Shown here: piece by piece, positions 45,269 to 53,476 of the stretch
Numbering within the stretch: position 1 is the stretch's first letter
Layout: each line of letters opens with the position of its first letter
The notes under the pieces: model-generated
What the model was told of the DNA's origin: nothing
What the model saw: only the letters and a program-made list of their open reading frames with translations
Databases searched by the model: none
DNA from: Geotalea sp. SG265
Lineage (GTDB): Bacteria; Desulfobacterota; Desulfuromonadia; Geobacterales; Geobacteraceae
DNA: 64,000 nt
NCBI RefSeq assembly: GCF_022808985.1
Contig: NZ_JAKZFT010000014.1
Span: 44,454-108,453, forward strand
Direction of reading: 5' to 3'
Made by a program: the position numbers and the translations under genes

Positions 45269-45875
45269 GGAGGGCCTCCTTTTCGCTGCCGGAGATGACC
45301 TGGACGAAGGTGCGGACAGCATAGTCAACGAGCGCCTGGGTTTCTTCCTGGTTGGGGGATGTGTCGTTGGTCCAGAAAGCAAGGATGCCCAGGTACAGGG
45401 ACCAGTAAATGGTCATGGCAACATAATCGGGTGCTTCCGTAAAGCCATGCCGGCCGATGATCTGCTGCACGGCCTTGAGATGCTCGCAGCGCGCTGTTTC
45501 ACCCTCCTGGCAGACGTTCTTGCGAGGAAATGGGCTTAAGCTCCGCTCCAGGACCGGACCGAGGAACGACCGCAGCGGTCGCAGCCGTCGCAGCCCTGAG
45601 TTGATCATTAGGAACAATTCCTCGGACAATTCCTCATCACCGGTCCGACGGCAATGGAAATCGCCGATGCCCGTATGTAGGGCCTCGGTAACAAGGGACA
45701 TGCCAAGTGTTTCCTTACTGGGGAAATAGTTGAACATGGTTCCGGCAGCCAATCCTGCGGCTATGGCGATGTCCCGGGTGGTGGTATCCTCGAATCCCTT
45801 ATCGATAAAGAGCTCCGCAGCCTTTTCCAGAATGCGGGCCCGGCTTTCCTGCTTGGCTTGTTCGCTGATGCGCAT
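45255..45875 (-). CDS. TetR-family transcriptional regulator
   Basis: 206 aa from the ATG at 45875 (MRISEQAKQESRARILEKA); an alternative start at 45902 would place the start codon inside an operator-like palindrome, so the shorter form is preferred. The N-terminal HTH reads AAELFIDKGFEDTTTRDIAIAAGLAAGTMFNYFPSKETL. The C-terminal ligand domain is variable. It is the first gene of the exporter operon. Two TGAG-N4-CTCA palindromes just upstream are the likely autoregulatory sites. Confidence 0.92.
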   Translation of the reverse strand: MRISEQAKQESRARILEKAAELFIDKGFEDTTTRDIAIAAGLAAGTMFNYFPSKETLGMSLVTEALHTGIGDFHCRRTGDEELSEELFLMINSGLRRLRPLRSFLGPVLERSLSPFPRKNVCQEGETARCEHLKAVQQIIGRHGFTEAPDYVAMTIYWSLYLGILAFWTNDTSPNQEETQALVDYAVRTFVQVISGSEKEALHGAE

Positions 45876-45889
45876 ACCTTCTCCGTAAA

Positions 45890-45950
45890 TGAGTGTGCTC
45901 ATAATAATCGACAAAAAAGAATGTGGCAAGCAGAAAAATGAGCATGCTCA
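45890..45950. promoter_or_regulatory. Two operator-like palindromes upstream of the TetR gene
   Basis: TGAGTGTGCTCA at 45890-45901 and TGAGCATGCTCA at 45939-45950 share the half-site TGAG/CTCA in the same spacing; the second is a perfect palindrome. They flank the stretch that should contain the tetR promoter, 49 bp start to start. They are good candidates for TetR binding. Confidence 0.6.
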
Positions 45951-46065
45951 CAAAAAATGGTGGCAATTCAGCTGTCTTGGAATTGGTTTCAGAGGGACTT
46001 GATCTGGCAGAACTCGCTCGCAGGCTACCCCAGAACAATTCGAGATTTTCCAATAATTCACCGGG

Positions 46066-46087
46066 GAGTGACGGAACTGTAACATTT
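46066..46087 (+). promoter_or_regulatory. PhoB-box-like site upstream of the psiE-like gene
   Basis: CTGTAACATTT (46077-46087) is preceded by a weaker 11-base repeat, GAGTGACGGAA. Together they resemble the 11-bp tandem repeats of a Pho box. Weaker than the site before pstS. Confidence 0.4.
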
Positions 46088-46120
46088 ACCAGGTATGTTT
46101 CCTTCCTGAAAGGAGCCATC

Positions 46121-46558
46121 ATGTGGAAAGAAGATATCGTTGATCTAAAGCTGAGTCGTTTCTTCGAACAATCGGCCCGGGTTCTCCTGAGCCTTCTGAT
46201 CGTTGCCATCCTGGCGGCAGTCATGGCCGGAGTCCTGTACACCATCTACGATCTGCGGCTGATCGTGGAGAAGGACTTCCATGGAGCTTTCAAGGCCATT
46301 CTCGTTGACATCCTGACCGTTCTCTCACTGGTGGAGGTACTGCGGACAGCCCTCGCCTATTTCACCGAAGGGCGGGTCAAGGTCACCTACATCATCGATA
46401 CGGTCATCGTCACCGTGCTCACGGAAGTCATGGCCTTCTGGTACCGGGAAATGGAGTGGCAGGAGCTGGGCATGGTCATCATTCTCGTCCTCTCCCTGGC
46501 CCTGGTCAGGATCATCGCCGTCCGCTTTTCCCCCAAAAGCCATCGTGCGGAGCTCTGA
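46121..46558 (+). CDS. psiE: PsiE-like membrane protein
   Basis: 145 aa from the ATG at 46121 (aaaggagcc upstream); the longer frame from 45923 crosses the TetR operator region and the Pho-box-like site and is rejected. Four hydrophobic segments are visible (LLSLLIVAILAAVMAGVLY, ILVDILTVLSLVEVL, VTYIIDTVIVTVLTEVMAFWY, GMVIILVLSLALVRIIAVRF). The size and the arrangement match the phosphate-starvation-inducible PsiE family (about 136 aa in Escherichia coli). It sits directly upstream of pstS, consistent with a phosphate-regulon member. Molecular role unknown. Confidence 0.78.
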   Translation: MWKEDIVDLKLSRFFEQSARVLLSLLIVAILAAVMAGVLYTIYDLRLIVEKDFHGAFKAILVDILTVLSLVEVLRTALAYFTEGRVKVTYIIDTVIVTVLTEVMAFWYREMEWQELGMVIILVLSLALVRIIAVRFSPKSHRAEL

Positions 46559-46607
46559 TCCGATGTTAAAATTGTCGTAGTGCAGTTTTCACCTGATCTT
46601 TCCCCAT

Positions 46608-46629
46608 CTGTAACACAGTTGTAACATTG
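46608..46629 (+). promoter_or_regulatory. PhoB box upstream of pstS
   Basis: CTGTAACACAG followed without gap by TTGTAACATTG: two 11-bp direct repeats with the CTGTNAC core, the classical Pho box layout. It ends 40 bases before the pstS start. Supports phosphate-starvation induction of the pst-phoU operon by a PhoB-like regulator that is not encoded in this window. Confidence 0.75.
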
Positions 46630-46669
46630 CAGCGGTATCACCGTAGCCAACACGAAAAGGAGGCAATCA

Positions 46670-47698
46670 ATGTTCAACTTTGTTCGAAACATTACCCTGT
46701 CCTTAACCATTATCGCATTGACAGCCATGGCCGGTCAGGCTTCGGCAGCAACCCTCATCAACGGCGCCGGGGCGACTTTCCCTTACCCCCTCTATTCCAA
46801 ATGGTTCACCGAATACGCCAAGGTCGATCCGACCGTGAAATTCAACTACCAGTCAATCGGCAGCGGCGGCGGCATCAAGCAGATCACCGCCCAGACGGTG
46901 GATTTCGGGGCTTCGGATAAATTCTTGGGGGACGACGAGCTGAGGCGGGTACCCGGCAGGCTGCTCCACATTCCCACCGTCATGGGAGCGGTGGTGGTCA
47001 CCTACAATATCCCCGGGGTGGGCAAAGGGCTGAAGCTTACCCCTGAGACCCTGGCCGACATCTACCTGGGCAAGCTGAACAAATGGAATGATCCCCGGAT
47101 CGTCAGGGACAACCCTACGCTGAAGCTCCCCGCCAAGCCGATCATTGTCGTCCACCGCTCAGACGGAAGCGGCACCACCAGCATCTTCACCGACTACTTG
47201 TCTTCCGTTAACCAGCAATGGGGCAGCAAGGTGGGCAAGGGAAGCTCGGTAAAATGGCCGGTCGGTCTTGGCGGCAAGGGTAACGAAGGGGTCGCCGGCC
47301 AGATAAAAACCACCCAGTACACCATCGGCTACGTTGAGCTGGCCTATGCTGTGGAAAACAAGCTCCCCTATGCAAGCCTGAAGAACAAGAGCGGCGTCTT
47401 CGTAGAGCCGACCATCAAGTCAACCAGCGCCGCCGCTGCCGGCGCCGCCAAATCCATGCCCGCCGATTTCCGCGTCTCCCTGGTCAACCAGCCGGGCAGG
47501 GATGCCTACCCCATCGTCGGCTTCACCTGGCTTTTGGTCTACCAGGATCAGAAGGACAAGGCCAAAGGGAAGAAACTGGTGGAGTTCCTCAATTGGGAGC
47601 TTAAGCAAGGCCAGAAAATGGCTGCAAATATCCTCTATGCGCCACTTCCCGCCAACGTGGCAAAGATGGTGGAGAAGACAGTCAGGACGATCAAGTAG
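46670..47698 (+). CDS. pstS: Phosphate ABC transporter, periplasmic binding protein PstS
   Basis: 342 aa with a signal peptide ending near ASA. Phosphate-contact motifs of PstS are visible: GAGATFPYPLYSKW, QSIGSGGGIKQI, DFGASDKFL and HRSDGSGTTSIFTDYLS. The length is typical. It captures phosphate in the periplasm and delivers it to PstC/PstA. It is separated from pstC by 216 bp of non-coding DNA with no terminator that I can see, so read-through is likely. Confidence 0.95.
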   Translation: MFNFVRNITLSLTIIALTAMAGQASAATLINGAGATFPYPLYSKWFTEYAKVDPTVKFNYQSIGSGGGIKQITAQTVDFGASDKFLGDDELRRVPGRLLHIPTVMGAVVVTYNIPGVGKGLKLTPETLADIYLGKLNKWNDPRIVRDNPTLKLPAKPIIVVHRSDGSGTTSIFTDYLSSVNQQWGSKVGKGSSVKWPVGLGGKGNEGVAGQIKTTQYTIGYVELAYAVENKLPYASLKNKSGVFVEPTIKSTSAAAAGAAKSMPADFRVSLVNQPGRDAYPIVGFTWLLVYQDQKDKAKGKKLVEFLNWELKQGQKMAANILYAPLPANVAKMVEKTVRTIK

Positions 47699-47914
47699 CA
47701 TCTCCCACGGCTGCCGCGGCTTCGGGAGAGAGTGACAGAGCCACAGCGGTGAGCGGACACCCGCCGATGCATGATCGGAAGCAAGGCTGGAAATAGCAGC
47801 TAGCGATGATGCAGCAGCGAACACAAGAGAAAACGCAAGGCCCGCAGCTGTAGCGACCAAACGAACGGACGAAGTTGCGGCAGCCCCATTCCATGACTAA
47901 TTTCGGAGTATATA

Positions 47915-48874
47915 GTGTCTCAGGCAGCAATAACCAGCAGATGGAAAATTAAAACAGGCTTGAATGGTGATTTCATCTTCAAGGGGATCACCGTTCTCTT
48001 TGCCTTCAGCATTCTCGTCATCCTTTTCCTGATGATTTACGAGATGGTCGAACAGAGCCTGCCCTCCATGGCCAAGTCCGGCTGGCGCTTCATCACCGAC
48101 CAGAATTGGGATGCAGTGCAGGAGGAATTCGGCGCCCTCCCCTATATCTACGGCTCGGTGGTCTCCTCCATCCTCGCCCTGGCCCTGGCCACCCCCTTGA
48201 GCGTCGGCAGTGCCATATTCATTACGGAAATAGCGCCAAAGCGACTCGGCGCCGTCATGGCCTCCCTGGTTGAACTTCTGGCAGCCATCCCCAGCGTCAT
48301 CTACGGCCTCTGGGGGGTGCTGGTCATGGCCCCCTGGCTGCAAAGCACCGTCCAGCCCTTTCTCATCGACCATTTCGGCTTCCTCCCATTTTTCCAGGGG
48401 GCTCCCTACGGGGTGAGCATGCTGGCGGCCATCTTCATCCTCATGATCATGGTGGTGCCGATCATTACCTCCATCAGCCGTGAGGTGCTGCTGGCAGTCC
48501 CCAGGAGCCAGAAGGAAGCCGCCATCGCCCTTGGGGCCACGCGCTGGGAGATGATCCGCATGGCGGTCCTCCCCTATGGCAGATCGGGCATCCTCGGTGC
48601 CGTCATTCTCGGTATGGGACGGGCCATCGGCGAAACCATGGCCGTAACCATGGTCATCGGCAACACACCGCAGATTTCCCTGTCGCTCCTCTCACCTGCC
48701 TATACCATGCCGAGCGTCATCGCCAACGAATTCGCCGAAGCGACCTCCAAGATCCATTCCTCGGCCCTCATGGAAATCGGCCTGATCCTCTTGGTGGTAA
48801 CTCTCATCATCAACGCCATGGCCCGGCTGCTCATCTGGAGCGTGACCAGGAGACAGAGCGGGGGTGGCCGATGA
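47915..48874 (+). CDS. pstC: Phosphate ABC transporter permease PstC
   Basis: 319 aa from a GTG at 47915 (cggag seven bases upstream). Six TM segments, with the transporter EAA-loop sequence SREVLLAVPRSQKEAAIALGATRWEMI. FLMIYEMVEQSLPSMAKSGW and GRAIGETMAVTMVIGN are typical of PstC. It overlaps pstA by four bases. Confidence 0.95.
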   Translation: MSQAAITSRWKIKTGLNGDFIFKGITVLFAFSILVILFLMIYEMVEQSLPSMAKSGWRFITDQNWDAVQEEFGALPYIYGSVVSSILALALATPLSVGSAIFITEIAPKRLGAVMASLVELLAAIPSVIYGLWGVLVMAPWLQSTVQPFLIDHFGFLPFFQGAPYGVSMLAAIFILMIMVVPIITSISREVLLAVPRSQKEAAIALGATRWEMIRMAVLPYGRSGILGAVILGMGRAIGETMAVTMVIGNTPQISLSLLSPAYTMPSVIANEFAEATSKIHSSALMEIGLILLVVTLIINAMARLLIWSVTRRQSGGGR

Positions 48875-49710
48875 AAAGCGTCATCCTGCGCAAAGGGGCC
48901 AATATGGCCATGACCGGGCTGATGCTGGCGGCAGCTCTGGCGGTGTTGGTGCCGCTGGTCCTGATCTTCGTCCATATCATCAAGATGGGCTTAAGCTCCA
49001 TCAGCCTGGACTTTTTCACCCAGATACCGAAACCGACCGGCGAAACCGGCGGCGGCATGGCCAACGGCATGGCCGGATCGGCGGTAATGATCGCCTTGGC
49101 TTCGATTATCGGCCTCCCCATCGGCATTTTCGGCGCCATATACCTGTCCGAATACGGTGGCAGCCGCATCTCCACCGTCATCCGCTTCGCTGCCGACGTC
49201 CTGGCCGGCATTCCCTCCATCATCACCGGCATGGTCGCCTATACGCTGCTGGTGGTGCCCATGAAGGGATTCTCCGCCCTGGCCGGTGCCGTAGCCTTGG
49301 CCATGATCATGATCCCCATCATCCTGCGCACCACTGAAGAGCAGCTGAAGATGGTCCCGGGCAGCCTGCGCGAGGCATCCCTGGCCCTTGGGGTGCCCCT
49401 GTGGCGGACCAGCCTGAAAGTAACCCTGAGAAGCGCCATGACCGGCGTCATGACCGGGGTCCTGCTGGCCATCGCCCGCGTTGCCGGAGAAACGGCGCCT
49501 CTGCTCTTCACCGCCCTGGGCAACCAGTTCTGGAGCAGCAAGCTGACAGCGCCCATGGCCGCCATGCCGCTGCAGATATTCAACTTCGCCATTTCCCCCT
49601 ATGAGGACTGGCACCGGTTGGCCTGGGCCGGGGCGCTGGTGCTGGTGACGATCATGTTCGCCCTGAGCCTGTCGGCCAGATACTTCGGCAGAAGCAGACA
49701 GAAAAACTGA
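48871..49710 (+). CDS. pstA: Phosphate ABC transporter permease PstA
   Basis: 279 aa with six TM segments. The EAA-type loop is [20 protein letters not shown], and the PstA-typical [21 protein letters not shown] follows. [21 protein letters not shown] is also characteristic. It is the partner of PstC in the membrane channel and lies 16 bases upstream of pstB. Confidence 0.95.
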   Translation: MKSVILRKGANMAMTGLMLAAALAVLVPLVLIFVHIIKMGLSSISLDFFTQIPKPTGETGGGMANGMAGSAVMIALASIIGLPIGIFGAIYLSEYGGSRISTVIRFAADVLAGIPSIITGMVAYTLLVVPMKGFSALAGAVALAMIMIPIILRTTEEQLKMVPGSLREASLALGVPLWRTSLKVTLRSAMTGVMTGVLLAIARVAGETAPLLFTALGNQFWSSKLTAPMAAMPLQIFNFAISPYEDWHRLAWAGALVLVTIMFALSLSARYFGRSRQKN

Positions 49711-49726
49711 TAAGGATGAGATTTCA

Positions 49727-50485
49727 ATGCAAAACAAGGTAAAACTGGAACAACTCAATGTCCATTTCGGCGCCACCCATGCCGTCAAGGACGTCTCCAT
49801 GGATTTTTTCGAGAACAGCGTCACCGCCATCATCGGCCCGTCCGGCTGCGGCAAGTCCACGGTGCTGCGAGCCATCAACCGCATGCACGATCTGGTACCG
49901 TCGGCCCGAGTGACCGGCAGGATTCTCCTGGACGACAAAGACATCTATGACAAGGTTGCCGACCCGGTCTCCATCCGGCGCCGGGTAGGCATGGTTTTCC
50001 AGAAGCCCAACCCCTTCCCGGCCATGTCCATCTATGATAACGTCATCGCCGGCTATAAACTGAACGGCAGGGTCAATCGGAGCGAAGCGGACGAGGTGGT
50101 CGAATCCTCCCTGAAGCGGGTCGCCCTCTGGGACGAAGTGAAGGACCGCCTCAAGGGAAACTCCATGGAGCTTTCCGGCGGACAGCAGCAGCGGCTCTGC
50201 ATCGCCAGGACCATCGCCGTAAAACCGGAAGTGATCCTCATGGACGAGCCCGCCTCGGCCCTCGACCCCATCTCCACCCTGAAAATCGAGGAGCTCATCG
50301 AGGAACTGAAGGAGAAATACACCATCATCATCGTCACCCATAATATGCAACAGGCGGCCCGGGTTTCCGACCACACCGCCTTCTTCTATCTGGGTGAACT
50401 GGTGGAAGCCGGAGAAACGCGCAAGATTTTCACCACTCCGGACAAGAAACAGACGGAGGATTATATTACCGGACGGTTTGGTTAA
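49727..50485 (+). CDS. pstB: Phosphate ABC transporter ATP-binding protein PstB
   Basis: 252 aa. Walker A is GPSGCGKST, the signature is [15 protein letters not shown], Walker B is [13 protein letters not shown] and the switch His is in IVTHNMQQA. The PstB-specific words [12 protein letters not shown] and [18 protein letters not shown] are present. It powers phosphate import through PstC/PstA. A TTCGAA-rich repeat separates it from phoU. Confidence 0.96.
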   Translation: MQNKVKLEQLNVHFGATHAVKDVSMDFFENSVTAIIGPSGCGKSTVLRAINRMHDLVPSARVTGRILLDDKDIYDKVADPVSIRRRVGMVFQKPNPFPAMSIYDNVIAGYKLNGRVNRSEADEVVESSLKRVALWDEVKDRLKGNSMELSGGQQQRLCIARTIAVKPEVILMDEPASALDPISTLKIEELIEELKEKYTIIIVTHNMQQAARVSDHTAFFYLGELVEAGETRKIFTTPDKKQTEDYITGRFG

Positions 50486-50492
50486 AAAAACA

Positions 50493-50576
50493 GTTCGAGG
50501 TTTGGGGTTCGAAGTTCGAGGTTGTAACCGATGAACCTTTAACTTCGAACGTCGAACTTCGAACATCGAACTTTGA
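50493..50576. repeat. TTCGAA-rich inverted repeat between pstB and phoU
   Basis: GTTCGAGG, GTTCGAAG and GTTCGAGG units in the left half (50493-50523) face CTTCGAAC, GTCGAAC, CTTCGAAC and ATCGAAC units in the right half (about 50541-50576). The two halves can fold into a long imperfect hairpin. It lies inside an operon, so it may act as an mRNA stability element or be a dispersed intergenic repeat. Confidence 0.7.
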
Positions 50577-50586
50577 GAGGGTTAAA

Positions 50587-51258
50587 ATGGAACGGGAACA
50601 TTTCAGTAAACAATACGACGCGGAATTGAACGCCATCCGGGAAAAGCTCCTGGAAATGGGGGGCAAGGTGGAGGTGATGATCACCAATGCCATGAAATCG
50701 GTGGTGGAGCGGGATACCCCCCTGGCAGAAGAGACCATCGCCTTCGACCACCAGATCAACGGCCTGGAGATGGAGATCGACGAAAAGTGCCTGGAGGTCC
50801 TTGCCCGCCGCCAGCCGGCCGCCCGCGACCTGCGCTTCATCACCCTGGCATTGAAGATCGTCACCGACCTGGAGCGGATCGGCGACCAGTGCACCAACAT
50901 CTGCAAACGGGCCAGGGAATTGAATGCGGAACCTCCCTTGAAGCCTTTCATCGACATGCCACGAATGGCCCTGGCCGCATCAAAGATGGTCAAGGAAGCG
51001 CTCGATGCCTTCGTCCGCGCCGATGCAGACCTGGCCATCAAGGTCTGCACGGACGACCAGGTGGTGGACGACCTGAATGAACAGATCCAGCGGGAGCTTT
51101 TGACCTTCATGCTCAGCGACCCCAAGACCATTAGCCGCGCCATCAAGATCAACTACATGTCCAAGTGCCTGGAGCGCATCGCCGACCACGCCACCAACAT
51201 CTCCGAAATGGTCATCTTCATGGTCAAGGGCAAGGATATCCGCCATACCATTGCGTGA
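50587..51258 (+). CDS. phoU: PhoU, phosphate signalling protein
   Basis: 223 aa, all-helical, with the two PhoU repeats: LEMGGKVEVMITNAMKSVVERD ... IDEKCLEVLARRQPAARDLRFITLALKIVTDLERIGDQCTNI for the first and KMVKEALDAFVRADADLAI ... NYMSKCLERIADHATNISEMVIF for the second. The conserved metal-binding acidic motifs (ERIGDQ, ERIADHATNI) are intact. It links Pst transport to the PhoR/PhoB kinase pair. It is the last gene of the operon, followed by a terminator. Confidence 0.95.
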   Translation: MEREHFSKQYDAELNAIREKLLEMGGKVEVMITNAMKSVVERDTPLAEETIAFDHQINGLEMEIDEKCLEVLARRQPAARDLRFITLALKIVTDLERIGDQCTNICKRARELNAEPPLKPFIDMPRMALAASKMVKEALDAFVRADADLAIKVCTDDQVVDDLNEQIQRELLTFMLSDPKTISRAIKINYMSKCLERIADHATNISEMVIFMVKGKDIRHTIA

Positions 51259-51286
51259 TACTCAAAAATGGACGCTTAATACGTAC

Positions 51287-51314
51287 GGCCGGGTAGAAAT
51301 GCCCGGCCTTTTTA
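51287..51314 (+). terminator. Intrinsic terminator of the pst-phoU operon
   Basis: GGCCGGG / CCCGGCC stem with an eight-base loop, followed by TTTTTATTT, 28 bases after the phoU stop. Confidence 0.92.
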
Positions 51315-51323
51315 TTTCCCCCA

Positions 51324-51419
51324 ATGGGCTATCCAGGTGGGTTCGCAGCCGGTGGCGGGGCAACGCTGGTGATGTTGGTGCTGTTTCTTCTGTTGATGAG
51401 AAGGAATAGTAAGGCCTGA
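51324..51419 (+). CDS. Possible 31-aa glycine-rich single-TM protein
   Basis: A short frame reads MGYPGGFAAGGGATLVM, then a hydrophobic stretch and MRRNSKA. The shape is a Gly-rich N-terminus, one TM helix and a basic tail, like many small bacterial membrane proteins. Against it: it starts only ten bases after the T-run of the phoU terminator and has no visible ribosome site. It could be a remnant or chance. The rest of 51420-51484 shows nothing. Confidence 0.25.
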   Translation: MGYPGGFAAGGGATLVMLVLFLLLMRRNSKA

Positions 51420-51484
51420 GTTCGGAATTAAAGTGCTATTCCCCCAATCCCCCAACTCCTTTCTAAATAACTCAAAAACAAATG

Positions 51485-51517
51485 AAAAAGGACCGTCCTT
51501 GTAGGATGGTCCTTTTT
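51485..51517. terminator. Bidirectional intrinsic terminator beside intI
   Basis: AAAAAGGACCGTCCT and AGGATGGTCCTTTTT form a stem (one mismatch, one G-U) with A-run and T-run on either side. It can stop transcription from both directions and lies 37 bases beyond the intI stop, so it insulates the integron from the pst operon. Confidence 0.9.
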
Positions 51518-51553
51518 CGTTGGGGGTCTGTCGGAATATCACACCCCTCTCAC

Positions 51554-52954
51554 TCAGTCAGGGGCTAAATCAAGAGGACTTTTCGGCTCCTGGATGGTTC
51601 TGACCGGCACGCAGTGGGTATAGATCATGGTGGTCTTAAGACTGGAGTGGCCGAGGAGCTTCTGAATGGTGCGGATGTCGTAATTGGCCTGCAATAGGTG
51701 CGTTGCGAAGGAGTGGCGGAAGGTGTGAGCGGTGACACGTTTGGTAATGCTGGCCCTGCGCACGGCAACGTAGAGCGCCTTCTGCAACCTGCTTTCATGC
51801 ACATGGGCCCGTCGTCGCTGCTCACTCGCCTCCACCAGGGTAAGCTCCTTCTGGGGGAAGAACCATTGGTGGAGCAGTTCCCTGGGCGCTTTTGGAAATT
51901 TCTTCTCCACCGCATCATCCAGAAACACCCCGTCGTACTCCTCGGCCATATCCCTCTCATGCAGGGTTCTAACCCTTTTAAGCTGCCTGTGTAGCTCTTC
52001 GATGATAGATTCCGGCAGCGGCACCGTCCGATCCTTCTTCCCCTTCCCGTGTATTGTCAGAATTTTCGCATCAAAGTTGAAGTCCCGCACCCGCAACTGC
52101 AGGCACTCGAAAAGGCGCAGGCCACAACCGAACAACAATTTCACGATCAGTTTGTACGGGTGGTAGAGATGCGTCAGGATGCTGTCGATCTCCTCACGCG
52201 ACAGCACGACCGGGATATAAAGCGACTTTTTGGCCCGCGGCACGTCACACAGTTCACCAAAGTCCCGCTTAAGGGCGTGGCGATAGAGGAACAGCAGGGA
52301 GTTAAAGGCTTGATTCTGTGTGGATGCCGCAACATGGCAGGTAACCGCCAGATGGGTGAGGTACTCTTTTACATCAGCCGTGCCAAGATCCTCTGGCGGC
52401 TTGTTCTTCAGGAAACGCTGAAATTGCCGGGACCACAGGGCGTATGTCTTGAGCGTCTTGCGTGAGTAGTGCCGGACCTTGATCTCCGCCGCCAGCTTGC
52501 CAATCACCTCATCCCATTCCGGAGAGTCGGACTTTTCTTCATAACCCGCCTCTGAATACCGTGATGCTCTGAGACAGCCGAATAGCTCGCTACGCGGCGT
52601 TGGCGCCATTGGCTCAGATGCGGGGCCGGCCTTGAAACGCCCCTTTTCAAACTCGGCCGGTGCCTGATCATCGGTGTTATTTACTGCTATCTTGTTCTGT
52701 TCCAGAAGCTCGAAATACAAGGCAACAGCATGGGCTGCTTGCTGGCACTGGGCCGTTGACTGGCCTTTGCTTTTGAGCTTGTCAAGAAACAGCTTAACCT
52801 GAACCATCTGATCCTGCTCACTCAGGTATTTACCTGAAAAATCGTAAAAATAGCGCAGCCACTTTTGGTAATACTCCTTGTGCCTCTCAGGGACTCCCCG
52901 GACCCTTAACAGGGTCACAAAATTGGTCATCACCTCGTGTGGTACGGAAATCAT
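51554..52954 (-). CDS. intI: Integron integrase IntI (tyrosine recombinase) with N-terminal extension
   Basis: 466 aa, against about 320-340 for class 1-type IntI. The tyrosine recombinase catalytic set is complete: R280 (GCGLRLFE), K304/306/307 region (GKGKKDR), H410 and R413 (TAHTFRHSFATHL), H436 (LLGHSS) and Y445 (TTMIYTH). The IntI-specific insert between patches, residues about 331-396 (LHERDMAEEYDGVFL ... RRRAHVHESRLQKAL), separates it from XerC/D and phage integrases. Residues about 145-230 are the usual core-binding domain. Residues 1-90 look like a second, related SAM-like domain. It is transcribed away from the cassette array, as in integrons generally. GGGGAG lies upstream of its start. 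Confidence 0.95.
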   Translation of the reverse strand: MISVPHEVMTNFVTLLRVRGVPERHKEYYQKWLRYFYDFSGKYLSEQDQMVQVKLFLDKLKSKGQSTAQCQQAAHAVALYFELLEQNKIAVNNTDDQAPAEFEKGRFKAGPASEPMAPTPRSELFGCLRASRYSEAGYEEKSDSPEWDEVIGKLAAEIKVRHYSRKTLKTYALWSRQFQRFLKNKPPEDLGTADVKEYLTHLAVTCHVAASTQNQAFNSLLFLYRHALKRDFGELCDVPRAKKSLYIPVVLSREEIDSILTHLYHPYKLIVKLLFGCGLRLFECLQLRVRDFNFDAKILTIHGKGKKDRTVPLPESIIEELHRQLKRVRTLHERDMAEEYDGVFLDDAVEKKFPKAPRELLHQWFFPQKELTLVEASEQRRRAHVHESRLQKALYVAVRRASITKRVTAHTFRHSFATHLLQANYDIRTIQKLLGHSSLKTTMIYTHCVPVRTIQEPKSPLDLAPD

Positions 52955-53101
52955 TGCAAACTCCCCTCAACAAATTCTCCTTTGCACCTGTATGCTTACC
53001 GCGGATGCCCTACATCAGTCAACTATGATTAATAATAAACTTCCGAAGGTAGAGCAAATGTGCTAAAAGCGTATCCCAAAAAAATGCGTATCCGAGGGCT
53101 G

Positions 53102-53476
53102 ATGAAAACACGAGTAAAGCTCAAACCAGGGCAGCATGGCACGAAAAAACACGTGGAAAAATATGGAGACGCTCTTGTCTGCGTACGGTATCGCTATGAT
53201 GCTCAAAAGCACAAACAGTATAAAACGGTCGAAATCATCGTGAGTGAATCCGACTGGACTCCGCCACCTGCAAAATATCCAGATAGCACCTTGGTAGCAC
53301 TGAAAATTGGACCACGGGAAACAGCCATGCAGTCCCGGGTAAAATCAGTCGGTGGTCGATGGAATCCCGACACGAAAGTCTGGATAGTACCATATGGTTG
53401 CATACGAGGGACCAACATGGAAAAGTTTATAGTAATAGAAATAGAAGCCGGGACATCACACGGCAAAAATTTATAA
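53102..53476 (+). CDS. Conserved-looking basic protein between intI and attI, function unknown
   Basis: 124 aa from the ATG at 53102; a GTG at 53060 would add 14 residues. Divergent from intI. It is rich in Lys, with motifs KPGQHGTKKHVEKYGD, VRYRYDAQKHKQYKTVEII and VGGRWNPDTKVWIVPYG. I recall similar short proteins scattered in proteobacterial accessory DNA, but I know of no proven function. It lies upstream of the attI-like site and has no attC, so it is not a normal cassette. Its last 50 bases and stop codon run into the palindrome array. A basic DNA-binding protein acting on that array is a reasonable hypothesis. Confidence 0.7.
   Translation: MKTRVKLKPGQHGTKKHVEKYGDALVCVRYRYDAQKHKQYKTVEIIVSESDWTPPPAKYPDSTLVALKIGPRETAMQSRVKSVGGRWNPDTKVWIVPYGCIRGTNMEKFIVIEIEAGTSHGKNL

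Noticed and set aside
45923..46120. N-terminal extension of the psiE-like gene
   Set aside because: It would cover the TetR operator candidate and the Pho-box-like site and has no family similarity. The ATG at 46121 has a good ribosome site.
52955..53101. LexA/SOS box upstream of intI
   Set aside because: No convincing CTGT-N8-ACAG element is present. The local lexA motif of this lineage may differ, so SOS control is left open but unsupported.
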